Source of the DNA: Microbacterium suaedae
GTDB lineage: Bacteria; Actinomycetota; Actinomycetes; Actinomycetales; Microbacteriaceae
Length of the DNA: 64,000 bases
Direction of reading: 5' to 3'
Assembly: GCF_003254645.1 (NCBI RefSeq)
Contig: NZ_PNFD01000001.1
Span: 620,001-684,000, forward strand
Shown: positions 25,935 to 35,058 of the stretch, piece after piece
Layout: each line of letters starts with the position of its first letter
Position numbering within the stretch: the first letter of the stretch is position 1
The notes under the pieces: generated by a model
Database searches by the model: none
Told to the model about the DNA's origin: nothing
The model's input: only the letters and a program-made list of their open reading frames with translations
Position numbers and translations under genes: made by a program

Positions 25935-27575
25935 ATGGCTGATGGCCCGCTGATCGTCCAAAGTGACCGCACGGTTCTGCTCGAGGTCGCCCACCCCGAT
26001 GCCGAGACCGCACGTCACGATCTCGCTGTGTTCGCCGAACTCGAACGTGCGCCCGAACACATCCACACCTACCGCATCACGCGGCTCGGGCTGTGGAACG
26101 CGCGCGCCGCCGGGCATACGGCCGACGACATGCTCGGCACGCTCGAGAAGTACACGCGGTTTCCCGTCCCGCCCTCGGTCTCGACCGATCTGCGTGAAAC
26201 GGTCGATCGATATGGCCGACTCACGATCGAGCGCGGAGACGACGGAGAGCTTCTCCTGCGGACGACCGACCGCGCGGTCATCGCTGAGGTGGCCCGCAAC
26301 AAGCGGATCCAGAATCTTCTGATCGGGCACCCGGATCCCGACACGTTCGTCATCGACGCGTGGGCGCGCGGTCAGATCAAGCAGGAGCTGCTGAAGATCG
26401 GGTGGCCCGCCGAGGACCTCGCCGGCTACACGCCCGGCACCCCGCACGAGATCGCGCTCGACGAGAGCGATTGGCACCTGCGTCCGTACCAGCAGCAGGC
26501 CGTCGAGACCTTTTCGCACGACGGATCCGGCGTCGTCGTGCTGCCGTGCGGCGCGGGCAAGACGCTCGTGGGGGCGGGCGCGATGGCGCAGACGAAGACG
26601 ACGACACTCATCCTCGTCACCAACACCGTGTCGGCCCGGCAGTGGCGCGATGAACTGCTGAAGCGCACCTCACTCACGGAAGACGAGATCGGCGAGTACT
26701 CGGGTCAGGTCAAGGAGATCAAGCCCGTCACGATCGCGACATATCAGATCCTCACGTCCAAGAGGAAGGGCCAGTATGCGCACCTCGACGTGCTCGACGC
26801 GCTCGACTGGGGCCTCATCGTGTACGACGAGGTGCATCTGCTTCCGGCACCCGTGTTCAAGCTGACGGCCGATCTGCAGGCCAGGCGACGCCTCGGCCTC
26901 ACGGCCACACTCGTGCGCGAGGACGGCCGCGAGGGCGATGTGTTCAGCCTCATCGGCCCCAAGAGGTTCGACGCTCCGTGGAAGGAGATCGAGCAGCAGG
27001 GGTACATCTCTCCCGCCGCGTGCTACGAGGTGCGCGTCGACCTGCCCGCGTCCGAGCGCCTCGAGTACGCGGCCGCAGCCGACGATCAGCGCTACCGTCT
27101 CGCGGCGACGGCCCCTGCGAAGATCGACGCCGTGCGAGACATCGTCGCGCGGCACCCCGGCGAGCAGATCCTCGTGATCGGCCAGTATCTTGATCAGCTC
27201 GAAGAGCTCTCGGACGCGCTCGATGCTCCGCAGATCACGGGGTCCACGCCCGTCGACGAGCGCGAGAGACTCTTCCAGGCATTCCGCGACGGATCCCTGA
27301 ATCTCCTCGTCGTCTCGAAGGTCGCGAACTTCTCCGTCGATCTGCCGGAGGCATCGGTCGCGATCCAGGTCTCGGGATCCTTCGGCTCGCGCCAGGAGGA
27401 GGCGCAGCGCCTCGGCCGCCTCCTGCGCCCCAAGGAGAGCGACCACACGGCCAGCTTCTACACGCTCATCGCCCGCGACACGGTCGACCAGGAGTTCGCC
27501 CAGAACCGGCAGCGCTTCCTCGCCGAGCAGGGCTACAGCTACACGATCCTCGACACGCAGGACATCGCCGCCTGA
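25935..27575 (+). CDS. DNA repair helicase XPB
   Basis: The 546-residue SF2 helicase has Walker A LPCGAGKT near residues 203-210, motif II DEVH near 298-301, GLTATLVREDGREGD (motif III and RED motif) and C-terminal motif VI QEEAQRLGRLLRPK. The N-terminal damage-recognition-like domain spans about 1-170. It is the bacterial homologue of the TFIIH XPB subunit, a 3'-5' helicase. It ends 15 bp from the convergent phosphodiesterase gene. Confidence 0.95.
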   Translation: MADGPLIVQSDRTVLLEVAHPDAETARHDLAVFAELERAPEHIHTYRITRLGLWNARAAGHTADDMLGTLEKYTRFPVPPSVSTDLRETVDRYGRLTIERGDDGELLLRTTDRAVIAEVARNKRIQNLLIGHPDPDTFVIDAWARGQIKQELLKIGWPAEDLAGYTPGTPHEIALDESDWHLRPYQQQAVETFSHDGSGVVVLPCGAGKTLVGAGAMAQTKTTTLILVTNTVSARQWRDELLKRTSLTEDEIGEYSGQVKEIKPVTIATYQILTSKRKGQYAHLDVLDALDWGLIVYDEVHLLPAPVFKLTADLQARRRLGLTATLVREDGREGDVFSLIGPKRFDAPWKEIEQQGYISPAACYEVRVDLPASERLEYAAAADDQRYRLAATAPAKIDAVRDIVARHPGEQILVIGQYLDQLEELSDALDAPQITGSTPVDERERLFQAFRDGSLNLLVVSKVANFSVDLPEASVAIQVSGSFGSRQEEAQRLGRLLRPKESDHTASFYTLIARDTVDQEFAQNRQRFLAEQGYSYTILDTQDIAA

Positions 27576-27590
27576 TCGGCACGTCCGTCG

Positions 27591-29039
27591 TCACTCCAGC
27601 AGGGCCTCGAGACGAGACGCCACCTCCTCGTTTGCGCCCGTCAGCGCGATCCCCGAGGGCAGCACGCGAGCGACACCCCCCGATTCGCGCGCGATGACGA
27701 AGCTCGCGGCATGGTCGATGGCACTGTATCGATGGACGAGCGCCGCGATTCCTCGCCCGAGGGCGGGGCCCGCGAGCGTCGCCGTGCCCGAGCCCATCAC
27801 CCGGAGCGTGCAGTGCTTCTCTGCGAGCCGCTCGAGCAGCGGGACGAATCCCTCCCACGGCACGGCGCCAGCGAGTTCCGTCGCGACCATGCGCCCCGTG
27901 AGGGGGTCGCCCTGATGAGTCGGCGCAACGACCGGCTCCCCCGCGCGCCACACCCCGCGCCCGCGGGCGGCGACGATGGGTTCTCCCTCCACCGGGTCGA
28001 TGATCGCGCCGACGACGGGCTCTCCCTCCTCGACGAGCGCGAGCGAGAAGCTCGTCCACGGCATCCCGTTCGCCAGGTTGGCGGTCCCGTCGACAGGATC
28101 GAGGTACCAGCAGGGCGTTGCCCCGTCGGCCACGCCACCGTATTCCTCGCCGACGACGTCGTGCTCGGGAAACTGCGCGCCGAGGACGCTCCGCACCCAG
28201 CGTTCGACCGCGCGGTCCACCTCCGTCACGTGATCGGCGGGATCGCGCTTCGTGTCGACGACCCCGACCCCGTCACGTCTCGCACGCCGGACGGCGTCGG
28301 CGGCGTGACCGGCGAGCTCGCCGACGATCGCAAGACGCCTGCCGGTCTCATCCGGCGCCGCCTCTCGCGCGCCATCGAGATCGTTCGACGTGATCGAGTC
28401 GACGCCGATCTCCCCGAGATGAGCGACCTGCGCACCGTCGTCGACCGTCCAGCACGACACTCGAGCACCAAGCTCATGTACGGCGTCGACGAGAGCCGGG
28501 CCTGCGAGCAGATGAGGCAGGTTCACGAACGCAGGACGCAGTCCGGTCAGATCCTCGGCGGTGGGAGGAGTGGACGAATGCCACGGCTGGTGGATCACGG
28601 CGTCCGGGAGCGTCTCACGGATCGCGTGCATGGCGTTCCCCGCCCCGCACCACTCCGTGAACTCCTCCGCAGCACACGCGCGCACGATGCGCGCCGCCGG
28701 CCGCGCGAACTCCGCGTCCTCCATGTCGATGAGGAGGCGTGCGCCCGTTCCGCGGACGACATCCAGCGCGGCTTCGAGGGTGGGGATCCGCCGTTCGCCG
28801 CCTCCGATCTCGCCGACCTCATCGAGGCTCACCTCCGCGATCGCCCGCGGATCCCCCCACAGCCTCTCGAGAGTCGGATCGTGGAGCAGGACGACGGCCG
28901 CGTCCGACGTGAGCCGGACGTCGATCTCGACCGCATCCGCGCCCCACTCGATCGCGTCTCGGATCGAGGCCAGCGTGTTCTCCCTCGCCATGCCGACGCC
29001 GTGGCGACCGCGATGCGCGACGAGACGCGGCCCCGTCAC
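27591..29039 (-). CDS. Fused glycerophosphodiester phosphodiesterase / inositol monophosphatase
   Basis: 482 residues with two catalytic domains. Residues 1-225 are a GDPD: HRG at 9-11, RENTLASI, VEIDVRLT and LHDPTLER. This half hydrolyses glycerophosphodiesters. Residues about 230-482 are an IMPase: KRDPADHVTEVDRAVE, GEEYG, the metal motif LDPVDGTANLANGMPWTSFS and IDHAASFVIARESGG. The GTG start overlaps the ABC ATPase stop, making it the last gene of the importer operon. The fusion suggests sequential action on one substrate: glycerophosphoinositol to inositol phosphate to inositol. This pathway is inferred; a sugar phosphate is the main alternative. Confidence 0.9.
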   Translation of the reverse strand: MTGPRLVAHRGRHGVGMARENTLASIRDAIEWGADAVEIDVRLTSDAAVVLLHDPTLERLWGDPRAIAEVSLDEVGEIGGGERRIPTLEAALDVVRGTGARLLIDMEDAEFARPAARIVRACAAEEFTEWCGAGNAMHAIRETLPDAVIHQPWHSSTPPTAEDLTGLRPAFVNLPHLLAGPALVDAVHELGARVSCWTVDDGAQVAHLGEIGVDSITSNDLDGAREAAPDETGRRLAIVGELAGHAADAVRRARRDGVGVVDTKRDPADHVTEVDRAVERWVRSVLGAQFPEHDVVGEEYGGVADGATPCWYLDPVDGTANLANGMPWTSFSLALVEEGEPVVGAIIDPVEGEPIVAARGRGVWRAGEPVVAPTHQGDPLTGRMVATELAGAVPWEGFVPLLERLAEKHCTLRVMGSGTATLAGPALGRGIAALVHRYSAIDHAASFVIARESGGVARVLPSGIALTGANEEVASRLEALLE

Positions 29040-30070
29040 GCGGCGACCTCCTCGACGGCGGCGCCGTGGACGCCGTCGAGCCGTCCGTCCACATATCGGA
29101 GGGCGCGTTCGATGCGGATCCGCACCTCGTCTCCCACCGCGGGGGCTGATCCGCTGAGGTAGGCACGCAGCTCGTGTCCGCGCACCGACACGGCGACCTC
29201 GGCGAAGTGGCCGTGCGGCAGCACTCGCGTCACCCGAGCCGGAATTCCGTCCGCCGCGAAGGCGATGTCCTCCGGCCGAACGACATACTCCACGCCGTCC
29301 GCCCCGTCTCCGAGGTCGAGCGTCGCGATCCGGTTGCTCGCGCCGACGAATCCCGCAACGAAACCGGTCGCCGGGGCGCGATACAGCTCACCGGGAGTCG
29401 AGACCTGCTCGATCCTCCCGTGGTTCATGACCGCGACACGATCCGACACCGCCATCGCCTCGTCCTGGTCGTGCGTGACGAGCACGGTCGTGATGCCGAG
29501 CCGCTGCTGGATATCGCGGATCTCCTCTCGCACGCGCACGCGCAGCTTCGCATCGAGGTTCGACAGGGGCTCGTCGAGGAGAAGCAGCTGCGGTCGCTGC
29601 ACGAGCGCACGCGCGAGCGACGCCCGCTGCTGCTCTCCGCCCGAGATCCGAGCCGGGCGGCTCTCGGCATGATGCGAGAGGCCGACGAGTTCGAGCACCT
29701 CGGCGACGCGTTCGGCGATCTCACGGCGCGGTCTCCGCGCGACCCGCAGCGGGTACGCGACGTTCTTGGCGACCGTCATATGCGGCCACAGCGCATAGTT
29801 CTGGAACACCATGGCGCTCGGCCGCCGCTCCGGGCCGAGCGGCGTGACGTCGCGTCCCGCGACCTCGACGCTTCCGCTCTCGGGGGCGAGGAACCCGGCG
29901 ATCATGCGCAGCGTCGTCGTCTTGCCGCACCCCGATGGGCCGAGGAGAGAGACGAGCTCTCCCGGCGCGATCGAGAGCGAGAGGTCGTCGACGATCGTCC
30001 GTCCGCCGAGGACCTTCGTCAATCCGGCGAGTCGCAAGCCGGGGGCGGTCGAGTCTGTCATGTCGGGCAC
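29036..30070 (-). CDS. ABC importer ATPase (PotA/FbpC-like, with TOBE domain)
   Basis: The 344-residue product has Walker A GPSGCGKTT near 42-50, signature RISGGEQQRASLARAL, Walker B LLLLDEPLSNLD and the H-loop in TTVLVTHDQDE. A C-terminal TOBE-type domain (about 245-335) follows. The start is GTG 30070 behind AGGAG. It energises the two permeases just upstream. It is the only one of the three importers in this window with its own ATPase. Confidence 0.92.
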   Translation of the reverse strand: MPDMTDSTAPGLRLAGLTKVLGGRTIVDDLSLSIAPGELVSLLGPSGCGKTTTLRMIAGFLAPESGSVEVAGRDVTPLGPERRPSAMVFQNYALWPHMTVAKNVAYPLRVARRPRREIAERVAEVLELVGLSHHAESRPARISGGEQQRASLARALVQRPQLLLLDEPLSNLDAKLRVRVREEIRDIQQRLGITTVLVTHDQDEAMAVSDRVAVMNHGRIEQVSTPGELYRAPATGFVAGFVGASNRIATLDLGDGADGVEYVVRPEDIAFAADGIPARVTRVLPHGHFAEVAVSVRGHELRAYLSGSAPAVGDEVRIRIERALRYVDGRLDGVHGAAVEEVAA

Positions 30071-30077
30071 GGTTCTC

Positions 30078-30899
30078 CTAGCGGATCTGGAAGCCGTCGG
30101 CGAGCTGCCCGCCCATGATGTATCGGCGGGTCAGCAGCAGGAGGACGACGGAGGGGATGGACAGCAGGAGCGCGAAGACGGCGGCGACCTGCTTGGGATA
30201 GTTCAGGACGAGCGAGTACATCTCGGTCGGCATGGTCATGAACGACGGCGCACCGACGAGGTACGTCCCCTGCGACTCGTCGAACGAGGCGAGGTAGGAC
30301 ATCACGGCGGCGACGAGGATCCCCGGCAGCGCCATCGGAAGCGTCACAGTGAGGAAGACACGCAGCCGTCCGGCGCCCGCGTCTCGCGCCGCCTCCTCGA
30401 GCGATCGAGGAACGGCGGAGAACGCGGCCGCGGGGATCCACGTCATGAACACGACCGTGCCGATGACGTGCACGATGATGATGCCGAGCGCGGTCTCCAT
30501 GAGGCGCAGACCGTAGAACACCGTCGCCATCGAGACGAAGAGGCCCATCTTGGGGAAGGCGTTCGTCGCGAAGAGCCCGATGAGAAAGATCCGTCGTCCG
30601 GGAAACTCGAAGCGGGAGAACGCGTAGGCGGCGGGAAGGCAGACGACGGCCGACACCAAGACCGTGACGGGTGCGAAGAACAGGGAGTTCTGGATCGCGC
30701 TGAAAAGCCCCGGGTCCGAGAGCACGACTCGCCACCAGTCGAACGTGAGCCCGTCCGGCAGCAGCGACGGATACGTCCATTCCGTCGCGAACGCGTGCGC
30801 CGCGAGCCAGAGGAGGGGGCCGAGGATGAACCCGGCCACGACGATCACGAGCGCGGCGACGAGGACGCGGCCGCCGATGCGGCGCATGAGCAGCGGCAT
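30078..30899 (-). CDS. ABC importer permease (second subunit)
   Basis: The 273-residue product has six membrane helices and the EAA coupling loop (SLEEAARDAGAGRLRVFLTV). Its ATG overlaps the stop of the upstream permease (TGATG). It belongs to the spermidine/iron/phosphonate-type permease family that pairs with PotA-like ATPases. Confidence 0.9.
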   Translation of the reverse strand: MPLLMRRIGGRVLVAALVIVVAGFILGPLLWLAAHAFATEWTYPSLLPDGLTFDWWRVVLSDPGLFSAIQNSLFFAPVTVLVSAVVCLPAAYAFSRFEFPGRRIFLIGLFATNAFPKMGLFVSMATVFYGLRLMETALGIIIVHVIGTVVFMTWIPAAAFSAVPRSLEEAARDAGAGRLRVFLTVTLPMALPGILVAAVMSYLASFDESQGTYLVGAPSFMTMPTEMYSLVLNYPKQVAAVFALLLSIPSVVLLLLTRRYIMGGQLADGFQIR

Positions 30900-31873
30900 C
30901 AGACTCGCCCCTCCTTCGCGGCACTGCGGAAGTTCGCCCAGACGTAGAGCGCCGCGACGCCGGACGCGATGAGGAACACGATGACCGCGATCGCGGCCGC
31001 CTGCTGCGGCTGGTTGAACGACTGGAAGTACTTGCTGATGTCGACTCCGAGCTGCTGCGGCGCGTTCGGCCCCGTGAAGTAGGGCACGGTGAACTGGCCG
31101 AGCACGCCGATCGCCGTGAACGTCGCCGCGATCACGAGCGGGATCCCGGCGATCGGCACGAGCACATCCCGGATGACGGCCGCGGTCGATGCACCCGCAT
31201 CGCGCGCCGCATCGATCAGCGCGTCAGGCACCGCCTGCATGCCGGAGGCCGCCATGAGAAGAGCGAACGGGAGGTTCACCCAGACGGAGGCGATGATCAC
31301 ACCAGTGAGCGTGAACCCGAGAACGGGCCCCTCTCCCCCGAACTGCGCGAAGACGCTGCGCACGAATCCATCTCCCGAGTAGAAGGTCAGGATCGCCCAG
31401 GAGGCGATCACGACCGGGATGAACAGGGGCACGACCCCGAGACCGGCCAGGAGACTCGCAGACCACCCGCCCCGCAACCGCAGAAGCACGGCGATCCCGA
31501 TGGCGAGTGCGAGCGTCAGCGTGGTCGTGACGAGAGTGACGAAAACGGTCGCCACGAGGTCGCGGCCGAATCGGACGTCCGCGAACAGCTGTGCGTAGGC
31601 GTCGAACGTGACGAGCCCATCGGCCTCGTAGACGTTCTGTCCGATAGCCGCTGCCGTGCTGTTGAGCCCGCCCGTCATTCCGAAGCTGAAGCCGATCGAC
31701 AGGATGACGGGCAGTCCCACGAAGAGCGCGATGAGGAGAGTGGGCGGCAATGCCATCGAGAAACCCACGGCCCGTCGACGGTGCTCCGCTCGGCGGGCGG
31801 CGGAGCGGGCGTGACGCGTGCTGGTCTCCCCTCGCGCCTCGCCCGCCGCCGCGGTCAGAACTGCGCCACTCAC
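30899..31873 (-). CDS. ABC importer permease (first subunit)
   Basis: About 324 residues from GTG 31873, overlapping the binding-protein stop (GTGA). After a basic cytoplasmic N-terminus of about 45 residues there are six membrane helices and the EAA loop (ALIDAARDAGASTAAVIRDV). The start was placed by the overlap; an upstream extension reads antisense-like sequence. Confidence 0.9.
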   Translation of the reverse strand: MSGAVLTAAAGEARGETSTRHARSAARRAEHRRRAVGFSMALPPTLLIALFVGLPVILSIGFSFGMTGGLNSTAAAIGQNVYEADGLVTFDAYAQLFADVRFGRDLVATVFVTLVTTTLTLALAIGIAVLLRLRGGWSASLLAGLGVVPLFIPVVIASWAILTFYSGDGFVRSVFAQFGGEGPVLGFTLTGVIIASVWVNLPFALLMAASGMQAVPDALIDAARDAGASTAAVIRDVLVPIAGIPLVIAATFTAIGVLGQFTVPYFTGPNAPQQLGVDISKYFQSFNQPQQAAAIAVIVFLIASGVAALYVWANFRSAAKEGRV

Positions 31874-33027
31874 GGGACGCGCTGATCCCACTCGTTGGCC
31901 ATATCGGCGGAGATCTCGCTGAAGTACCCGGGGCGCAGCGCGGACGGATCGGCGTCGACGAACCGATCGGCGACCTCGCTCGGCAGCGTGTCGAGCGACA
32001 CGACGGGGTAGCCCGAGATCTGCTCGGCGATGATCTGCTGCCCCTCGTCGCTCAGCACGAAGTTTGCCAGATCGATCGCGGCCTCCGTGTTCGCGCTCGT
32101 CTTCGGGATCCCGAGATACGAGGCGCTCCCGTTGAAGCTCGGGTCGCTGATCTGGGTGTACGCGACCGTGTCGGGGATCATGCCGGTGGCCTGCCCCGTG
32201 ATGAACTGGTCGCTCCAGACCGGAGCCATCGAGATCTCGCCGCTGGCGAGCAGCTCGAGCACCTGATTGTTCCCGTTCGGGTACACCCCGCCCTGGTAGA
32301 CGAACTCCCCGAGCTCCACGAGCTTCTCGAAGCCCGGCTCCCACCCCGCCTCGAGCTCCTTCGCGTATCCGCTGCGCATCGCCTGCTGGTCCTCGGTCGA
32401 GAGATAGCTGTCGAGCACCGTCGTCACGAACGCGCCGCCCGATCCGCCGGTCGACGGCGAGTTGTACGCGAACTCGCCCGGATTCTCCTCGATCCACGCG
32501 AGAAGGTCGTCGAGGGTCTTCGGGGGATCGGCGATCTTCGCGGTGTCATAGGCGAGAAGGACGGACGACGCCCGATAGGGGATCCCGACGCCCTTGCCCG
32601 CTTCGATCGTTCCCTGGGGAACCGTCTCGAGCCCGCTGACCGAGGCAGCGTCGACGTCGAGCAGAGTGCCCGCTTCCGCGGCGCTCGACACGACGAAACC
32701 GGCATCGACGAGATCGTATCCCGGTGATTCGCCGGCCTCGGTCGCGGTCGTCAGCTTCGCCACCGTCTGCTGATCGTGTTCGCCGTGGAGGTCGATCGTG
32801 GTGCTGACCGACGTGCCGGGGTTCTCTTCCTCGTACGCGGGGATGATGCCCTTCTCCCACAGCGTCTCGATATTCGTGTCGCCGGAGATGAAGACCGTGA
32901 GGTTCGTGCCGTCCTCCGTCGAGGAGTCACCGGACGTGCCTGTGGCGGAGACGGGGCCGCACGCGGCCAGAGCGCCGACGGCGCAGAGACCGATCGCCGC
33001 GGTCGAGAGTGCGCGTTTGGTATTCAC
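31870..33027 (-). CDS. ABC importer substrate-binding lipoprotein
   Basis: The 385-residue product starts at GTG 33027 behind AGAAGGA. The lipobox GALAAC puts the lipidated Cys near residue 23. The mature part has the bilobed type 2 periplasmic-binding fold (LTVFISGDTNIETLWEKGII..., SAPSTGGSGG-like phosphate-binding loop NSPSTGGSGGAF). That glycine/serine-rich loop occurs in binding proteins for iron, phosphonates and similar anionic ligands, which fits a phosphodiester ligand. It is the first gene of a five-gene operon. Confidence 0.9.
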   Translation of the reverse strand: MNTKRALSTAAIGLCAVGALAACGPVSATGTSGDSSTEDGTNLTVFISGDTNIETLWEKGIIPAYEEENPGTSVSTTIDLHGEHDQQTVAKLTTATEAGESPGYDLVDAGFVVSSAAEAGTLLDVDAASVSGLETVPQGTIEAGKGVGIPYRASSVLLAYDTAKIADPPKTLDDLLAWIEENPGEFAYNSPSTGGSGGAFVTTVLDSYLSTEDQQAMRSGYAKELEAGWEPGFEKLVELGEFVYQGGVYPNGNNQVLELLASGEISMAPVWSDQFITGQATGMIPDTVAYTQISDPSFNGSASYLGIPKTSANTEAAIDLANFVLSDEGQQIIAEQISGYPVVSLDTLPSEVADRFVDADPSALRPGYFSEISADMANEWDQRVP

Positions 33028-33066
33028 TGTGCACGTTTCCTTCTGTCGGGGAGCGGTGCGACGACC

Positions 33067-33082
33067 ATCGCACCGTTTCGAT
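33067..33082. promoter_or_regulatory. LacI-type operator candidate O1
   Basis: A 16-bp dyad ATCGCACC-GTTTCGAT with CG centre, six of eight pairs matched, 40 nt upstream of the binding-protein GTG. It shares ATCGAAACGnTG (in inverted orientation) with O2 at 33149, as expected if both bind the same LacI-family protein. Confidence 0.55.
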
Positions 33083-33148
33083 GATCCGCACGACGGGTAG
33101 CCGAACGATGAACGCACAGCGAAGGAATATCGGTCGCAAGGAGAACGT

Positions 33149-33164
33149 ATCGAAACGTTGTGAT
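33149..33164. promoter_or_regulatory. LacI-type operator candidate O2
   Basis: A 16-bp dyad ATCGAAAC-GTTGTGAT with CG centre, six of eight pairs matched, 82 bp from O1. It lies just upstream of the GTG at 33184 and overlaps the GTG at 33160, which argues that 33184 is the true start of the regulator. Confidence 0.55.
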
Positions 33165-33183
33165 CACCCGATACGGTGTCACC

Positions 33184-34281
33184 GTGAGCAACAACGCACC
33201 AGCGGATCCCTTCACGGGGCGCGGACGCGCGGGACGCCCGACGATCGCCGATGTCGCGGAGCGCGCCGGCGTCTCGACATCGACCGCCTCCCTGGCGTTC
33301 CGCGGATCGGATCGCGTGCGCGACGGGACGCGGGAGCGCATCTTCGCCGCGGCGACCGCGCTGGGCTACGACGGCCCCCACCCCGTCGCGCGGTCCCTGC
33401 GCCAAGGGCGCAGCGGCATCGTCGGGATCGTCATCGCGGAGCGCGTCGGCCTCGCCTTCCAGAACCCTGTGGCGCTCGCGACGATGGACGGCCTCTCCGA
33501 TCGCCTGGATGAACTCGGGTACGGACAGCTGCTCGTCCCCGGCAGGGCGCCGACGCGCGAGCGCCCCGAGGCCCTCGCCTCCCTCCCCGTCGATGCGGTC
33601 GTCTTCGCCACGCGCGGAGAGCAGTTCGACTCCCTTCTCGCGACAGTGCGCGCACGAGGCGTTCCGATGATCGGGATCGAGGGGCCGTTCGCAGACGATG
33701 TCGCCCTCGTCGAGATCGACGATCACAGCGGGATGACGCGTGTCGCGAAGCACGTTGCCGATCTCGGCCACTCTCGCGTCGGCGTCCTCATGCGCACGAC
33801 CGACCTCGGATCCGCGCGCCCCCCGGGACCGATCGAGGAGATCGGCTCCGGCCTCGACGACATCGCGAATCGCACGATCCGCAGACGGCTCGCCGCTGTC
33901 GCGCAGGTCTTTCCGCAGGCCGTCCGCGTCGAGGCCGGCGGACGCGACGCCGCGGCGGGCGCCCAGGCGGCGCACGTCCTCCTCTCCCGCCCCGACCGGC
34001 CCACGGCGATCCTCGCGCAGAACGACATCCTCGCGGCCGGCGCCATCTCCGCGGCCAGGGATCTGGGGATCCGCGTTCCCGAAGAGCTCACCGTCACGGG
34101 CTTCGACGGCATCGACATCCCGTGGCTCGATCTGCCGCTCACGACCGTCCGACAGCCCCTCCGCGAGCGAGGTCGCGAGGCGGGCCGGCTCGTCGGTGAT
34201 CTGCTCTCCGGCCGCGACCCAGGGCACGTCCTGCTGCCCGTCGAGTTCGTCCCCGGAGGCACCTCCGCCCCACCGTCCTGA
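33184..34281 (+). CDS. LacI-family transcriptional regulator of the adjacent importer
   Basis: About 365 residues from GTG 33184. The N-terminal LacI helix-turn-helix is RPTIADVAERAGVSTSTASL, followed by the hinge helix and a periplasmic-binding-like effector domain (HSRVGVLMRT, AILAQNDILAAGAISAARDL, TVTGFDGIDIPWLDLPLTTV). It is divergent from the importer operon, with two dyads between them. It probably represses the operon until the imported substrate or a product binds. Confidence 0.88.
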   Translation: MSNNAPADPFTGRGRAGRPTIADVAERAGVSTSTASLAFRGSDRVRDGTRERIFAAATALGYDGPHPVARSLRQGRSGIVGIVIAERVGLAFQNPVALATMDGLSDRLDELGYGQLLVPGRAPTRERPEALASLPVDAVVFATRGEQFDSLLATVRARGVPMIGIEGPFADDVALVEIDDHSGMTRVAKHVADLGHSRVGVLMRTTDLGSARPPGPIEEIGSGLDDIANRTIRRRLAAVAQVFPQAVRVEAGGRDAAAGAQAAHVLLSRPDRPTAILAQNDILAAGAISAARDLGIRVPEELTVTGFDGIDIPWLDLPLTTVRQPLRERGREAGRLVGDLLSGRDPGHVLLPVEFVPGGTSAPPS

Positions 34282-34336
34282 CCCCGATTCGAGCGTCCCT
34301 CGCCCGAAACGGCCGTATCATCGACATAATGGGGGC

Positions 34337-35029
34337 ATGACCGCACCGCGCATCCTCGTAGTCGACGACGAGCCCAATATCCGCGACCTGCTCTCGCAGA
34401 GCCTGCGATTCGCCGGTTTCCAGGTGAGGACCGTCATCAACGGCGCACAGACGATCTCGGCCGTGCTCGAAGAGGAGCCCGATCTGATCGTGCTCGACGT
34501 CATGCTCCCCGACATGAACGGCTTCAGCGTCACCAAGCGCCTGCGTGACGCGGGATACACCGCACCGATCATCTTCCTCACCGCGAAAGACGAGACCGAC
34601 GACAAGATCAAGGGCCTCAACGTCGGCGGAGACGACTACGTCACGAAGCCGTTCAGCCTCGACGAGATCGTCGCCCGCATCCAGGCGGTGCTGCGTCGCA
34701 CGATGCAGTCCGAAGACGAGGAGTCGGTGATCCGCACGGGCGAGCTCACGATGGATCAGGACACGCACGACGTCTACGTCGGCGACACCGCGATCGATCT
34801 CAGCCCGACCGAGTTCAAGCTGCTTCGGTACCTCATGCTGAACCCGAACCGTGTGCTCTCGAAGGCCCAGATCCTCGATCACGTCTGGGAATACGACTTC
34901 AACGGCGACGCGGGCATCGTCGAGAGCTACATCTCGTACCTGCGCCGCAAGATCGATCCGCACGCGGCTGAGTCGCTCATCCAGACCAAGCGCGGCTTCG
35001 GCTACATGCTCAAGGTCGACAAGATCTGA
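34337..35029 (+). CDS. OmpR/PhoB-family response regulator
   Basis: The 230-residue product has a receiver domain with Asp10-Asp11 acidic pocket, phospho-acceptor Asp54 (LIVLDVMLPD) and Lys in VTKPFSL. The C-terminal winged helix (LSPTEFKLLRYLMLNPNRVL...YISYLRRKID) binds DNA. It is followed 29 bp later by its cognate kinase. It resembles the TcrX/PrrA/MprA type of actinobacterial regulators; the stimulus is unknown. Confidence 0.93.
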   Translation: MTAPRILVVDDEPNIRDLLSQSLRFAGFQVRTVINGAQTISAVLEEEPDLIVLDVMLPDMNGFSVTKRLRDAGYTAPIIFLTAKDETDDKIKGLNVGGDDYVTKPFSLDEIVARIQAVLRRTMQSEDEESVIRTGELTMDQDTHDVYVGDTAIDLSPTEFKLLRYLMLNPNRVLSKAQILDHVWEYDFNGDAGIVESYISYLRRKIDPHAAESLIQTKRGFGYMLKVDKI

Positions 35030-35058
35030 TCCACCCGCTCCCGAAGGGACGCACCGCC

